Shown here piece by piece: positions 42,115 to 52,043 of a DNA stretch of 64,000 nt; the stretch's first letter is position 1; the number at the start of each line of letters is the position of its first letter. The stretch covers positions 18,266,509 through 18,330,508 of the forward strand of contig OY754475.1 of NCBI GenBank assembly GCA_963575645.1. The letters are read 5' to 3'. A program made the translations under genes and the position numbers. The notes beneath the pieces were generated by a model, which worked only from the letters and a program-made list of their open reading frames with translations, did not search any database and was not told the DNA's origin. The stretch comes from Xanthostigma xanthostigma (Eukaryota; Arthropoda; Insecta; Raphidioptera; Raphidiidae).

Positions 42115-42266
42115 ATATATGTTACGGTTAATACAAGAAAGTAGTTTATTCGCGAATTAACCGGCGAATACCCGAATTAACCAACGTCAAGGATTGGTTA
42201 ATTCGGGTAATTAGCCGATCAATTCGCGAATTAACCACTTTCTTGTATTAACCGTAACATATATAT
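42115..42266. repeat. Fold-back of about 150 bp upstream of ZnF-8
   Basis: The outer arms ATATGTTACGGTTAATACAA and TTGTATTAACCGTAACATAT pair. Inward, CGCGAATTAACC and its inverse, and CCCGAATTAACCA with TGGTTAATTCGGG, continue the stem around a centre near ACGTCAAGGA. It begins about 55 bp upstream of the ZnF-8 promoter-like block. It is probably a palindromic MITE; no target duplication was identified. Confidence 0.8.
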
Positions 42267-42429
42267 TTTCAAAGGGTATTTTATAGTGTAGGTGGACCTA
42301 TTTCAAACTTCTGGTTTTGTTTTATTAAATATCAGGTGCTACCTGAGGTTAGTCCGTTCATAGGAAAAAAATATGATTCCAAACCAATGATGCGGTTTGT
42401 GCTAGAATAATGGAGAGCAGACCATAATT

Positions 42430-42907
42430 ATTTTTAAACGATTTATTGAACTTCACGATCCATACATTTTTACCCAAGAACTGTATAGATAGTTTTCTAC
42501 ATTCACAAAAAATATATATTATACTACATGTCCTGATAAACACATTAATAATATAAAGCCAGACAACAGGAAAACTAATATAATGATTATATATAATATA
42601 AAAGGAAATAAAGTACGGAACCTTCGGCGCATAAAATCCTTTATTTTATCTTCTTTTTCACAATAACAGTCCTTAGTAAAAAGAAAATGCATTTAAGAAT
42701 ATATATTAATAACATTTTACTTATCTTTAATGATCACGTTTAAATGCTTTGACAAAAATTAATTATTATCGACTGTTTTTATGAAATAAAATATTTAGTA
42801 TTTACTTTTTAAATTTTTCATCATTTATTGCTCTATGGCTCGTTTATCTACCCAAAGGATCTTTAAAAAACAAATCATTAATTTTAAAATTAATGCATTT
42901 ATAACAA
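42430..42907 (-). other. Probable ZnF-9 3' UTR
   Basis: AT-rich sequence after the ZnF-9 stop. AATAAA lies on the minus strand at 42447-42442 in the setting GAAGTTCAATAAATCG, then TTTAAAAATAA. The same setting recurs after ZnF-10, which supports this as the transcript end. No gene lies within. Confidence 0.5.
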
Positions 42908-44950
42908 CTAAGGCAGCTTTTTACTCCGTTTTTGAGAGTGTACGCGACTGTGCCTCTTCAAATTAAATTGTGAAATAAACCACTTCTCGCAAACGTCACA
43001 CTGATATGGTTTCTCACCGGTATGTGTACGTTTATGACTTATCAAATTCCTTTTATCGGTGAAACTCTTTACACAAACGTCACACTTAAATGGTTTCTCT
43101 CCAGTGTGCACGCGATTGTGAACCCTCAAATCAGATGATGTTTGAAAGCAGCCTTTACAAATCTCGCACTGGTACGGTTTCTCACCAGTATGCACACGAA
43201 TGTGTTTTTTTAAAGATTCTGATATGCGAAAGCACTTTTTACAAACATCACACTGATATGGTTTCTCACCAGTATGGATACGCTTATGATTTGTTAACTG
43301 GATCTTTCGAGTGAAGTTCTCATTGCATACGTCACACTGATATGGTTTCTCGCCCGTATGTATACGTTTGTGAATCGTCAAACGTGTTGTATCTAAGAAA
43401 CTCTTTTCACAAAAGTCACACTGAAAAGGTTTGTCACCAGTATGCATATTAAGTATGTGTGATTTCAAATAACCCGTTTGAGTAAAACTCTTATTACAAA
43501 AGTCACACTTATACGGTCTCTCACCAGTATGCACACGATAGTGAAAAGCAAGAGTTGAGCTTGTAGCAAAGGACATTCCACAAACATCACACAGAAATGG
43601 TTTCTCACCAGTATGCACACGATTATGTTTCATTAACATTACTGATGTGCCAAAGTATTTTTTACAAACGTCACACTGATACGGTTTCTCACCAGTGTGC
43701 ATAAGCGTGTGTGATTTCAGAATACTCGCTTGATAAAAACTCTTATTACAAACGTCACACTGATAAGGTTTCTCACCAGTATGTATAAGTTTGTGTAACT
43801 TCAGAGTCCTTGTTTGATTAAAACACTTATTACAAACGTCACACTGATAAGGTTTGTGATCGGTATGCAAGAGCTTGTGAGACTTCAGAGAACTCGACTG
43901 AACAAAACACTTATTACAAACGTCACACTGATAAGGTTTCTCACCAGTGTGCATAAGTTTGTGTGACTTCAGATGACACGCTTGATTAAATCTCTTGTTA
44001 CAAACGTCACACTGATATGGTCTCTCTCCGGTATGCACGCGATAGTGTCTCTTTAAACGTTCTGATTGACTAAAGCATTTTTTACAAACAAGACACTGAT
44101 ATGGTTTCTCACCAGTATGTATACGCTTGTGAATTGATAAACGAGCCATTGTATTGAAGATTTTATTACAAATGTCACACTGATGATGTTTCTCATCGGT
44201 GTGTACGCGTTTGTGCCTTGTCAAACTTATTGTATAAGCAAAGCTTTTGTTACAAACGTCGCATTGATACGGTTTGTCACCGGTATGTATACGTTTGTGT
44301 GTTGTTAACGAACCTTTATGAGTGAAGCTCTTATTACAAACGTCACACTTGTATTGCTTTTCACTACTGTGTATAAGCGTGTGCCTCAACAAATCACTTG
44401 TATATCTGAAACTTTTTTTACAAAAGTTACACTGCCATCTTTTTTTGCCAGAATGCAGGCGCCGGTGTTTCTTCAAGTCACGCATATTGTTGAAGCACTT
44501 TTTACAAACGCCGCACTTGAATGGTTTCTCACTAGTAGGCACTCGATTCTGTATCCCTGATGTGGGACCACAAGCCATTTCGCTGCCTTCGACGTTAAAC
44601 GAAGCGGAGGAATCGAAATGTTCCGGTAAAAATATGAATGATTTATCATCCGACGGTTCATTCTTGATTTCGGATTTTATGAACATTACTTCGTTAATTT
44701 GGTTTGTTGAACTAAATGTGGCAGATTCTGCCTCTTCCACATCTAGTTTAGTGTTCCCAATTCCAATCTTGGAATCGCAGCTGAAACTATTCCCGTATTT
44801 GGATAGAGCAACTGTTTCACCAGTACAGTCTGTTGGGTACAGTGATTTGTCATCCATTGGTTCGTCTTTGATTTCAGTTTTTATAAAAATTTCATTGTTC
44901 ATTGTAATTGGTGAATTCATAGATGAGTTCTCTTCCATGTTAACATTCAT
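42908..44950 (-). CDS. ZnF-9: 19-finger C2H2 protein
   Basis: A 680-residue predicted nuclear DNA-binding protein starting [20 protein letters not shown]. Motifs are [12 protein letters not shown] and [12 protein letters not shown], then [10 protein letters not shown], a diverged end of the block. Nineteen fingers follow, including repeated [18 protein letters not shown] types in the middle, which suggests internal duplication of finger runs. Finger 13 has H-x4-H spacing (HILNMH). The basic tail SQKRSKKLP is shared with ZnF-10 and looks like the original family C-terminus. ZnF-9 and ZnF-10 share finger order in their last seven fingers, their ends and their 3' UTR signal, so they are recent sisters. 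Exon 2 starts at 45109. Confidence 0.9.
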   Translation of the reverse strand: MNVNMEENSSMNSPITMNNEIFIKTEIKDEPMDDKSLYPTDCTGETVALSKYGNSFSCDSKIGIGNTKLDVEEAESATFSSTNQINEVMFIKSEIKNEPSDDKSFIFLPEHFDSSASFNVEGSEMACGPTSGIQNRVPTSEKPFKCGVCKKCFNNMRDLKKHRRLHSGKKRWQCNFCKKSFRYTSDLLRHTLIHSSEKQYKCDVCNKSFTHKGSLTTHKRIHTGDKPYQCDVCNKSFAYTISLTRHKRVHTDEKHHQCDICNKIFNTMARLSIHKRIHTGEKPYQCLVCKKCFSQSERLKRHYRVHTGERPYQCDVCNKRFNQACHLKSHKLMHTGEKPYQCDVCNKCFVQSSSLKSHKLLHTDHKPYQCDVCNKCFNQTRTLKLHKLIHTGEKPYQCDVCNKSFYQASILKSHTLMHTGEKPYQCDVCKKYFGTSVMLMKHNRVHTGEKPFLCDVCGMSFATSSTLAFHYRVHTGERPYKCDFCNKSFTQTGYLKSHILNMHTGDKPFQCDFCEKSFLDTTRLTIHKRIHTGEKPYQCDVCNENFTRKIQLTNHKRIHTGEKPYQCDVCKKCFRISESLKKHIRVHTGEKPYQCEICKGCFQTSSDLRVHNRVHTGEKPFKCDVCVKSFTDKRNLISHKRTHTGEKPYQCDVCEKWFISQFNLKRHSRVHSQKRSKKLP

Positions 44951-45416
44951 GTCAAACACGATTTTGAGTGTAACAATTTCAAAGATGAAGAGAATAATAT
45001 TTAATAATTTATTTATGCAGATGCTGTGGATAGCGTCGTTTTGTTTTTTATCTGGAACTTCACTCCAGGACGATGAAATTCAGACTATTATTGTATGTCT
45101 TGTCGTTATCTGAGATTTCAAAGAAAATTTATTTACTTTCAAAGAATTGACGCTACTAATTTGGTAATATGCGTTTTATGGTTTATTTACTTTTTAAATT
45201 TTATTGTTGACAAAATATTTATAACATTCTTTCTGAATTCAAAAACCTCTAGTCAAAAACAAAATTATAAGTACGAAAAATAAAAAAAAAGGTTTTTTTA
45301 TAAAAAAAAAACTAAAATTATTCAAACTTGAAAATACACAATGGAATTAGTTTTACATTAATGAATTATAAAGCTAATTAAATATAAACCAGAATATATC
45401 CTATAAGTGAACTTAC

Positions 45417-45640
45417 CGGAATGGAAGCACGCTTTATAATAAACTTAAAAGTTTTAGTATAGCTGAAATCCAAAATACGTTCCCCAGTACATTGCTCATT
45501 ATGCAAAAAACAATATTCGGCACATAGTATATAAACAAGAAGCAATTACCGATATTTAATTTCAGATGTGAGCAATTTCTAACGGAAGATACGTTGACTT
45601 GTCATTTCGTCTACTAAAAACAGGGCTCCCAATCTTAGAA
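45417..45640 (-). promoter_or_regulatory. ZnF-9 promoter-like block and non-coding exon 1
   Basis: Exon 1 ends at 45417 (TTCCG then GTAAGTT). The intron is 45416-45110 (307 nt) and the acceptor is GAAATCTCAG followed by ATAACGACAAG. The block is at 45570-45640: TTGTCATTTCGTCTACTAAA, then AACAGGGCTCCCAATC. Confidence 0.75.
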
Positions 45641-46459
45641 AACCGCTTTAATAGAGTACAATTTTAATAAATAAATATAGTGTGTGGTAGTTTCCAATAA
45701 TTAAATTTGATCGTTCAAAATTTCATAGATATTTTAGTCTTTTATTGGAGAAAATTTATAAATTTTTAAACTTCCAAGATAGTTCAGTGTTCAGGTGTTA
45801 TCTCACGTAAAGCCTGCTGCACACGACGCTGGTTTTGCCGCTAGATGCCTTGCTAGGGACAGCTAGGATTCAAGCGTGCTGTGACGCTGAGTTTCGTGAT
45901 GGTTTTTATGTGTTCGCTTGAAACTTGCTTTGTAGATGGGTTTGGTGCGCAAGCAGTGACAGTCTGAACAGAACACACTATGACGCCATGTTTGTTTATG
46001 GGCGTTTGTCCATGTCGCCCACGTGACACGATAAATACTACGACCGAGCAGAGAACAGGAGCACCCTGACCATAAAAGAAGGAAGTACCGTACTTGTGAG
46101 CAGCCTAGAAAGACACTTCGCTCGCTACCACATCGCCTTTGATAATGTTTACCGCAGTTGTGTCGGGTAGAAATACCAATGGACCACGGCTTACAAGCCC
46201 GGAAACCAAGAAGATTTGGATCAACACCGGCCTACACACTTTGACAAGATACTGTTTCCTGATTGATTCTTACTCAAAACAAGCAAACAAACAAGCACGA
46301 AAAATGGTCTCAGTTCTAATTTTAAAATTCAACTTACGCCTACGCACGCACAGAAGTCCCAGCAGTGATTCCAGCGGTAAAACTAGCCTAGAGGGCAGCG
46401 GCCTTCAATCCGATAGAAGGTAAAAATTATGGTTTGAAGTCAACAATAATGAAGAGCAC
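45641..46459. other. Gene-less intergenic stretch
   Basis: No gene is supported. The 94-residue plus-strand frame at 46139-46423 has no recognisable domain, but the stretch 45810-46430 is less AT-rich than its neighbours and shows no TE ends. It could be a relic of something else. Confidence 0.3.
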
Positions 46460-46926
46460 AAAACAATTATTTTTAAACGGTTTTATTGAACTTATTCCGT
46501 ATATTAATTAATTTATTTTGTACCTACAGACATATTATATTCACAAAAAATATAGATATTATACTTTTTCTGATAAATCCAACAAAAAAAAAACTATTGA
46601 TTCATACATTAATAATATAATATATACAGATTACAAAAAAATATAATAATATTAACGTAATAGAGGAACCATCGACGCATGAAATCCTTTACTTGATCGT
46701 GAGAAAATTAATTTAAAAATATATATAAAATACATTTTATATTAATTAAATTTTACATATCTTTAACGACCAAGTTTAAATACATGCTTTAACAAAAAAA
46801 AATGTTAATTAACTGTTTTTATGAAATAATATATTTACAATTTACTTTTCCAAAGTTTAATGACTTATTTATTTGCCCAGAAGAACTTATAATAAATGCT
46901 TAATTTTAAGGTGGATGACTTTATAA
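46460..46926 (-). other. Probable ZnF-10 3' UTR
   Basis: AT-rich sequence past the ZnF-10 stop. AATAAA is at 46487-46482 on the minus strand in the setting GTTCAATAAAACCG, then TTTAAAAATAA, matching that after ZnF-9. Confidence 0.5.
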
Positions 46927-49062
46927 CTAGGGCAGCGTTTTATTCCGTTTTTGAGAGTGCACGCGACTGTGCCTCTTCAAATTAAATTGTGAAATAAACC
47001 ACTTTTTGCAAACGTCACACTGATATGGTTTCTCACCGGTATGTATACGTCTATGACTAACCAAATTTCTTTTATCAGTGAAACTTTTTTCACAAATGTC
47101 ACACTTAAACGGTTTCTCTCCAGTATGCACTCGAGTGTGAACAATTAAATTCGATAACGTTTGAAAGCAGTTTTTACAATAGTCACACTGGTACGGTTTC
47201 TCACCCGTATGTACGCGAGTGTGTTTCTTCAAAGATTCTGACATACGAAAGCATTTTTTACAAATCTCACACTGATATGGTTTCTCGCCAGTATGTAAAC
47301 GCTTATGATTTGTCAACTGAACCTTTTGAATAAATCTCTTATTACATACGTCACACTGATATGGTTTTTCACCAGTGTGTATACGTTTGTGACTTATCAA
47401 ACGCGATGTATCTAAGAAACTCTTCTCGCAAATGTCACACTGATAAGTTTTATCATCAGTATGCATGTTGCGTTTGTGTATGTTCAGATAAATCATTTGA
47501 TTAAAACTCTTATTACATACGTCACACTGATATGATGTCTCACTAGAATGAACGCGATTGTGAACAGCAAAAAGTGATCTTGTAGGAAAGGACGCTCCAC
47601 AAACGTCACACAGATACGGTTTCTCACCAGTATGCACACGATTGTGTGTTCTCAACATTACAGATGTACCGAAGCATTTATTACAAACGTCACACTGATA
47701 AGGTTTCTCACCAGTATGCATAAGTTTGTGCGACTTTAGATGAGCTTCTTGATTGAAACACTTATTACAAACATCACACTGATATGGTCTTTGACCTGTG
47801 TGAACCCGATAATGTCTCTTTAAAATTTCTGGTCTACCAAAGCATTTTTTACAAACCTCACACTCGTAAGGTTTCTCACCAGTATGTATGCACTTGTGAA
47901 CTGATAAGAGATTCCTTTGATTAAAGATTGCATTACAAATGTCACACGGATATTGCCTCTCGTCGCTGTGTATACGTTTATGTCTTGTCAAACGTATAGA
48001 ATTACTGAAACTTTTCTCGCACGTGTCGCATTGAAAGGGTCTATCACTAGTATGTACAAACATGTGCGATTTCAGATGACTCGCTTGATAAAAACTCCTA
48101 TCGCAAACGTCACAATGATACGGTTTATCACCGGTATGCAACAGTTTGTGCGACTTCAGCGAACTCGTTTGTATAAAACACTTATTACAAACGTCACACT
48201 GGTACGGCTTATCGCCAGTATGCAAGAGTTTGTGCGATTTTAGATGACTCGTTTGACTGAAACTCTTATTGCAAACGTCACACTTGTATGGTTTCTCGCC
48301 GGTATGTATCCGATAGTGTCTTTTCAAATAAGCCGATTTAGAAAAGCATTTTTTACAAACGTCACACTGATATGGTTTCTCGCCAGTATGTACACGTTTG
48401 TGGATTGTTAAGAAAGCCTGCTGAGTAAAACGCTTCTCGCAAATGTCACACTGATATGGTTTATCATTACTGTGTATACGCGTGTGACGTAACAAATCGC
48501 TTGTATACTTGAAAGTCTTTTCGCAAACGTTGCACTGACAGTGTTTATCGCCTTTATGGACGCGTCGGTGTTTCTTCAAATCGTGTATTTGATGAAAACA
48601 CTTCTTACAAACGCCACACTTCAATAGTTTCTCACCAGTAGGCACATGATTCTGTATATCTGACGTCTGATCAATATTTGTTTTTGTGCCGTCGCGATTG
48701 ATTTCATTGCCGGCGCCGTTTGACGAAGCATTCGCAGTGTTTTCGACATATTCCGGTAAAAATACGAAGGAATTATCCGTCGGTTCTTCCTTGATTTCGG
48801 ATTTTATAAACACGACTTCGTTAGTTTGATTTGTTGAATTAGAAGTGGCAGATCCTGCCTCTAGTTTAGTGTCCTTAGCTCCAATCTTTCCATCTTCGCA
48901 GTTGAAATCGCTATTCTCACAGTTGGATAGAGTAACTGTTTCATTAGAACAGTCTGTTGGATACAGGTAATTGTTATCAATCGGTTCTTCTTTGATTTCA
49001 GTTTTTATAAATATTTCATTACTTATTGTGTTTACTGAATTCAGAGACGGGTCTTCTTCCAT
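46927..49062 (-). CDS. ZnF-10: 20-finger C2H2 protein
   Basis: The largest member, 711 residues and twenty fingers, with the same predicted nuclear DNA-binding role. It starts MEEDPSLNSVNTISNEIFIK; the frame continues upstream but the next start-like codon is TTG. Motifs are [12 protein letters not shown] and [12 protein letters not shown], then [10 protein letters not shown]. Finger 1 ([11 protein letters not shown]) and the linker KGDKHCQC are shared with ZnF-11. Finger 14 has H-x4-H spacing at the place matching finger 13 of ZnF-9. The tail SQKRNKTLP is basic. A short upstream ORF (MRQLLRSRCK) lies in exon 2, which starts at 49269. It shares most finger types with ZnF-9 and ZnF-11; these three form one subfamily. 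Confidence 0.9.
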   Translation of the reverse strand: MEEDPSLNSVNTISNEIFIKTEIKEEPIDNNYLYPTDCSNETVTLSNCENSDFNCEDGKIGAKDTKLEAGSATSNSTNQTNEVVFIKSEIKEEPTDNSFVFLPEYVENTANASSNGAGNEINRDGTKTNIDQTSDIQNHVPTGEKLLKCGVCKKCFHQIHDLKKHRRVHKGDKHCQCNVCEKTFKYTSDLLRHTRIHSNDKPYQCDICEKRFTQQAFLTIHKRVHTGEKPYQCDVCKKCFSKSAYLKRHYRIHTGEKPYKCDVCNKSFSQTSHLKSHKLLHTGDKPYQCDVCNKCFIQTSSLKSHKLLHTGDKPYHCDVCDRSFYQASHLKSHMFVHTSDRPFQCDTCEKSFSNSIRLTRHKRIHSDERQYPCDICNAIFNQRNLLSVHKCIHTGEKPYECEVCKKCFGRPEILKRHYRVHTGQRPYQCDVCNKCFNQEAHLKSHKLMHTGEKPYQCDVCNKCFGTSVMLRTHNRVHTGEKPYLCDVCGASFPTRSLFAVHNRVHSSETSYQCDVCNKSFNQMIYLNIHKRNMHTDDKTYQCDICEKSFLDTSRLISHKRIHTGEKPYQCDVCNKRFIQKVQLTNHKRLHTGEKPYQCEICKKCFRMSESLKKHTRVHTGEKPYQCDYCKNCFQTLSNLIVHTRVHTGEKPFKCDICEKSFTDKRNLVSHRRIHTGEKPYQCDVCKKWFISQFNLKRHSRVHSQKRNKTLP

Positions 49063-49454
49063 GTTAAGATTCGCAGTGATACGAGCGTGTTCTGATTTCA
49101 AAGATTCTCAAAAAAACTTCCGTAAAGAATATTTAATACTTGGCTTGGTTATTAGAAGCGTGTAGTTGCTGTGGACAGTGTTGTAGTGTTTTTGTTAATT
49201 TTTACTACTTGCATCTGGACCTTAAGAGCTGTCTCATGAAATCCCGATTATCCCACCTTATGTCGTTATCTGAGATTTCAAAGAAAATGTAGTTAATTAT
49301 ATATTATTGATGGTGTAGTTAGTATTTATAATCAATTTACTTTTTAATTTTATTGTTTTAATATTCATTCTGGATTTAAAAGACCTAAATAAAACGTGAA
49401 TAACATTCAAAAATAAGATGCTTTCTTCCAGAAAAGTTTTGATATTTTCAAGTA

Positions 49455-49846
49455 CAGTCAAACCTGAGTTAGCGAGAACTGGGTAAGCAAGAAAACTCTC
49501 TAAATGAGAGTAATTGTCAAGTACCGTCTTTGTAACTTTCTAAAACATAAGTGAGAAACAGAAACCTCTATAAGAGAAAAACGTTTTACACTCATGGACC
49601 TCTATAACTGAGACTACTACTTGCCTTACCTCGTTAAGCGATATTCGAACGTATTAGTAGATCAATGAAATTTAAGAATGAGTCATAAATAGCTGAACAT
49701 TGTTTTTGTATAGTTTTTAAAGGCCTCTATAAATGAAAAAGGCCACTTCTGTACCTCTATAAGCTAGAAACTCGGGTTAGTGAAAAACCTCCATAAGCGA
49801 AAGAGATTGCGGTCCCTTGAACTCTTGCTTATCCAGGTTCGACTGT
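49455..49846 (+). mobile_element. pogo/Tigger-like MITE, copy 2
   Basis: The ends are CAGTCAAACCTGAGTTAGCG and the inverse of CAGTCGAACCTGGATAAGCA, with TA on both sides (49453-49454, 49847-49848). It is 392 bp and sits in intron 1 of ZnF-10. Inner repeats such as CTCTATAAG and AGCGA echo the ends. Confidence 0.8.
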
Positions 49847-50168
49847 ATTTACATTTGAAGTCTTTTTTAATGATTTTCTTGAGTTATCAAATAGTAGGCT
49901 CTCGTATCCTCATTTGATTTAATCTAACAATGGTGGTAAAATTATTAGATCGAGAAAATTAATTGTTTCTGTAATAATTTTATTAAGTCACAAATAACTT
50001 TTCTAGTTTTTATGGACTGAGCCTACTATGTTACATAACTTGTATTCAATGTAAATAATGTGGAGAATTTTAACATGTAAAAGTCAATATGTTGGTTGAA
50101 ATCCAACACACTGTACTATTGTAGTGCGCTCTAATCGAAATTACATAACTTAATAGATGGGCACTTAC

Positions 50169-50400
50169 CAGAATGGAAGCACACTTTATAATAAACTTAT
50201 AGTTTTAGTATAGTTGAAATGAAAAATATTTCATCTGCACATCGTTTCTTGATACAATGATAGAATCGGCACATAGTACATAAGTTAGAAGCATTAATCA
50301 ATATTTATTTTGAGATGTGAACAATTTGTATAGAAAAGCGAAATACCATCGATCTGTCACTAATTCACTTTGGCCTACTAAAAACAGGGCTGTCAATGGC
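50169..50400 (-). promoter_or_regulatory. ZnF-10 promoter-like block and non-coding exon 1
   Basis: Exon 1 ends at 50169 (TTCTG then GTAAGTG). The intron is 50168-49270 (899 nt) with a pogo-like MITE inside. The acceptor is GAAATCTCAG followed by ATAACGACAT. The block at 50316-50400 has a small insertion: ATCTGTCACTAATTCACTTT, then GGCCTACTAAAAACAGGGCT. Confidence 0.75.
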
Positions 50401-51644
50401 AACTTCGACAAAATAAAATTTTCGTTAAACTTTAAATTCACACACGCAAAGAGATAATATATTAATATACTGATTACAGGAAGACTAATATTATAATACT
50501 AATATTTTGTTGAATTGATAGTCTTTGAATTTGTGTTCTGGGAGGAGCCAAACCATTTGACAAATATAAAAGCTGTCTCGAAATGCCAGGCTAATGCTGG
50601 AATATCTCTTGTCTTAAAAACTACTATTTTAGAAAAAAGGTAAAGAGACAAAATATGTTTCATTTAATTCATTTAACATTACGCATTTTTTTCAGATTTT
50701 TTGTTTCCAACTACTCAAAAGAAAGGTCGAGTTATTACAGCCATTTTAAATCCAGCATGTGTTACCTTATTAGATTATCCTCGATTTAGAGCGGCAGAAC
50801 ATGACTGAAAACCATTAAACGACCACACAAAAAAAAAATAAATAAAAAGTTCTCGTAACACATTTTTTTTGTGTGTCGTTTAATATTTTTAATTTTTTTC
50901 AAGGGATTTACTGCAAATAATAAATAACTCCATGGGTTGAAACATTATTCGTATATTTTTTTAAATAATTTTTTTTATGTATAATATAAACAAAAATTAA
51001 TCGTAGGATTTGCAACTCTAAAAAAAATAAATAAAAAAAACAAATTGTTACGCGTACCTGACGGTATTTGAACTCTGACTGGCCGCGTGGCAGGCCGGGA
51101 TTCTACCACTGAGCTACGGATGCTTGCTGAGAACTACTGTTTATACAGGGTTACTAAGTACATTTTCGTGACAAACTCAGTTACATAGATTTCGTTACAT
51201 AGGAAACGAGAGTACCCCCATTTTTAAAGAAGTATTCACTTCAAAAATGTATATACAGTAGAAGGTCGATACCATTGGCGCAATAAAAATTAGACCTCCG
51301 TTAGTGTAAACACATTAGGTTGAACAGCCCTGGTTTCATTCTATCCACATCACCGGTACTGCAGATGTTTTTTCTCAGAATTAGGTATATAAAGAATCGA
51401 AAAAAAAAAACATTTTCAGTCACAAGTACGTTAAGTGGTCAGTTAGTGTGTTTTCTAAACGTTTTTCAGAGGTAAAAACTGTTGCACAGATTTTTCTCAA
51501 TGTCTGAACTATTGAATTTTATTTTCTCGTTATCTAGAGTTCGCAATAATGTTTTTCATTCAAGGATACGACAAAACAAATGAATACTAACAACATTTAA
51601 AGTGCTTAAAGTTTAACTACAACAATAATATGTTTAATCACTAG
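50401..51644. other. Gene-less intergenic stretch
   Basis: No gene. A short imperfect inverted pair (CGACCACACAAAAAAAAAAT near 50820 and TTTTTTTTGTGTGTCG near 50864) may be a small MITE. A tRNA-Gly-like relic is given separately. Confidence 0.35.
51053..51123 (-). tRNA. tRNA-Gly(GCC)-like relic, minus strand
   Basis: The minus strand reads GCATCCGTAGCTCAGTGGTA, GAATCCCGGCCTGCCACGCG, then AGAGTTCAAATAC. The D-arm and the GCC anticodon arm match tRNA-Gly. The T-arm is weakened and the 3' strand does not pair with the 5' acceptor. It is a pseudogene or SINE head. Confidence 0.5.
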
Positions 51645-52043
51645 GTTGTTCGAAACTGTGTCTCTGCTAATTGAATGGTGGAATAAAGTACCTATTGCAA
51701 ACGTCATCCCGACGTTTCTCCCCGGTATGTACATGTTTGTGACTTATCAAATTACTTTTATCGGCGAAACACGACACGTCACACTTGGTTTCTCTACAGG
51801 ATGCACGCGAGTGAAACATTAAAGAACTTTTTACAGTGGTCACACTAATATGGTACTATGTGTACAGTTATGACTTGTTTAATGATCCTTTCGAATAAAG
51901 CACTTATTATAAACGTAACAAAATGTTTTTCACTGTACATTTGTGAGATAAATAACTCGGTGTATTATTGAAAATCTTTTCAAAAAACGCCATTTTGATT
52001 TAGTTTCTCATTAGTATGGAGTGTCTAGAAAATGTCTTTGTAG
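51645..52043 (-). pseudogene. Decayed C-terminal fingers of ZnF-11
   Basis: Past the ZnF-11 stop, other frames show finger fragments: [28 protein letters not shown], and finally YFIPPFN then QRHSF. The last matches [13 protein letters not shown] of ZnF-9 and ZnF-10. About five fingers' worth of sequence remains, broken by many shifts and stops. The ancestral ZnF-11 therefore ended like ZnF-9 and ZnF-10. Confidence 0.75.

Noticed and set aside
44322..45113. Plus-strand frame of 263 residues opposite ZnF-9
   Set aside because: Antisense shadow of the repeated finger codons; similar shadows lie opposite the other ZnF genes.
46139..46423. Plus-strand frame of 94 residues between ZnF-9 and ZnF-10
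   Set aside because: No family resemblance and no promoter or splice evidence; kept only as a remark on the intergenic stretch.
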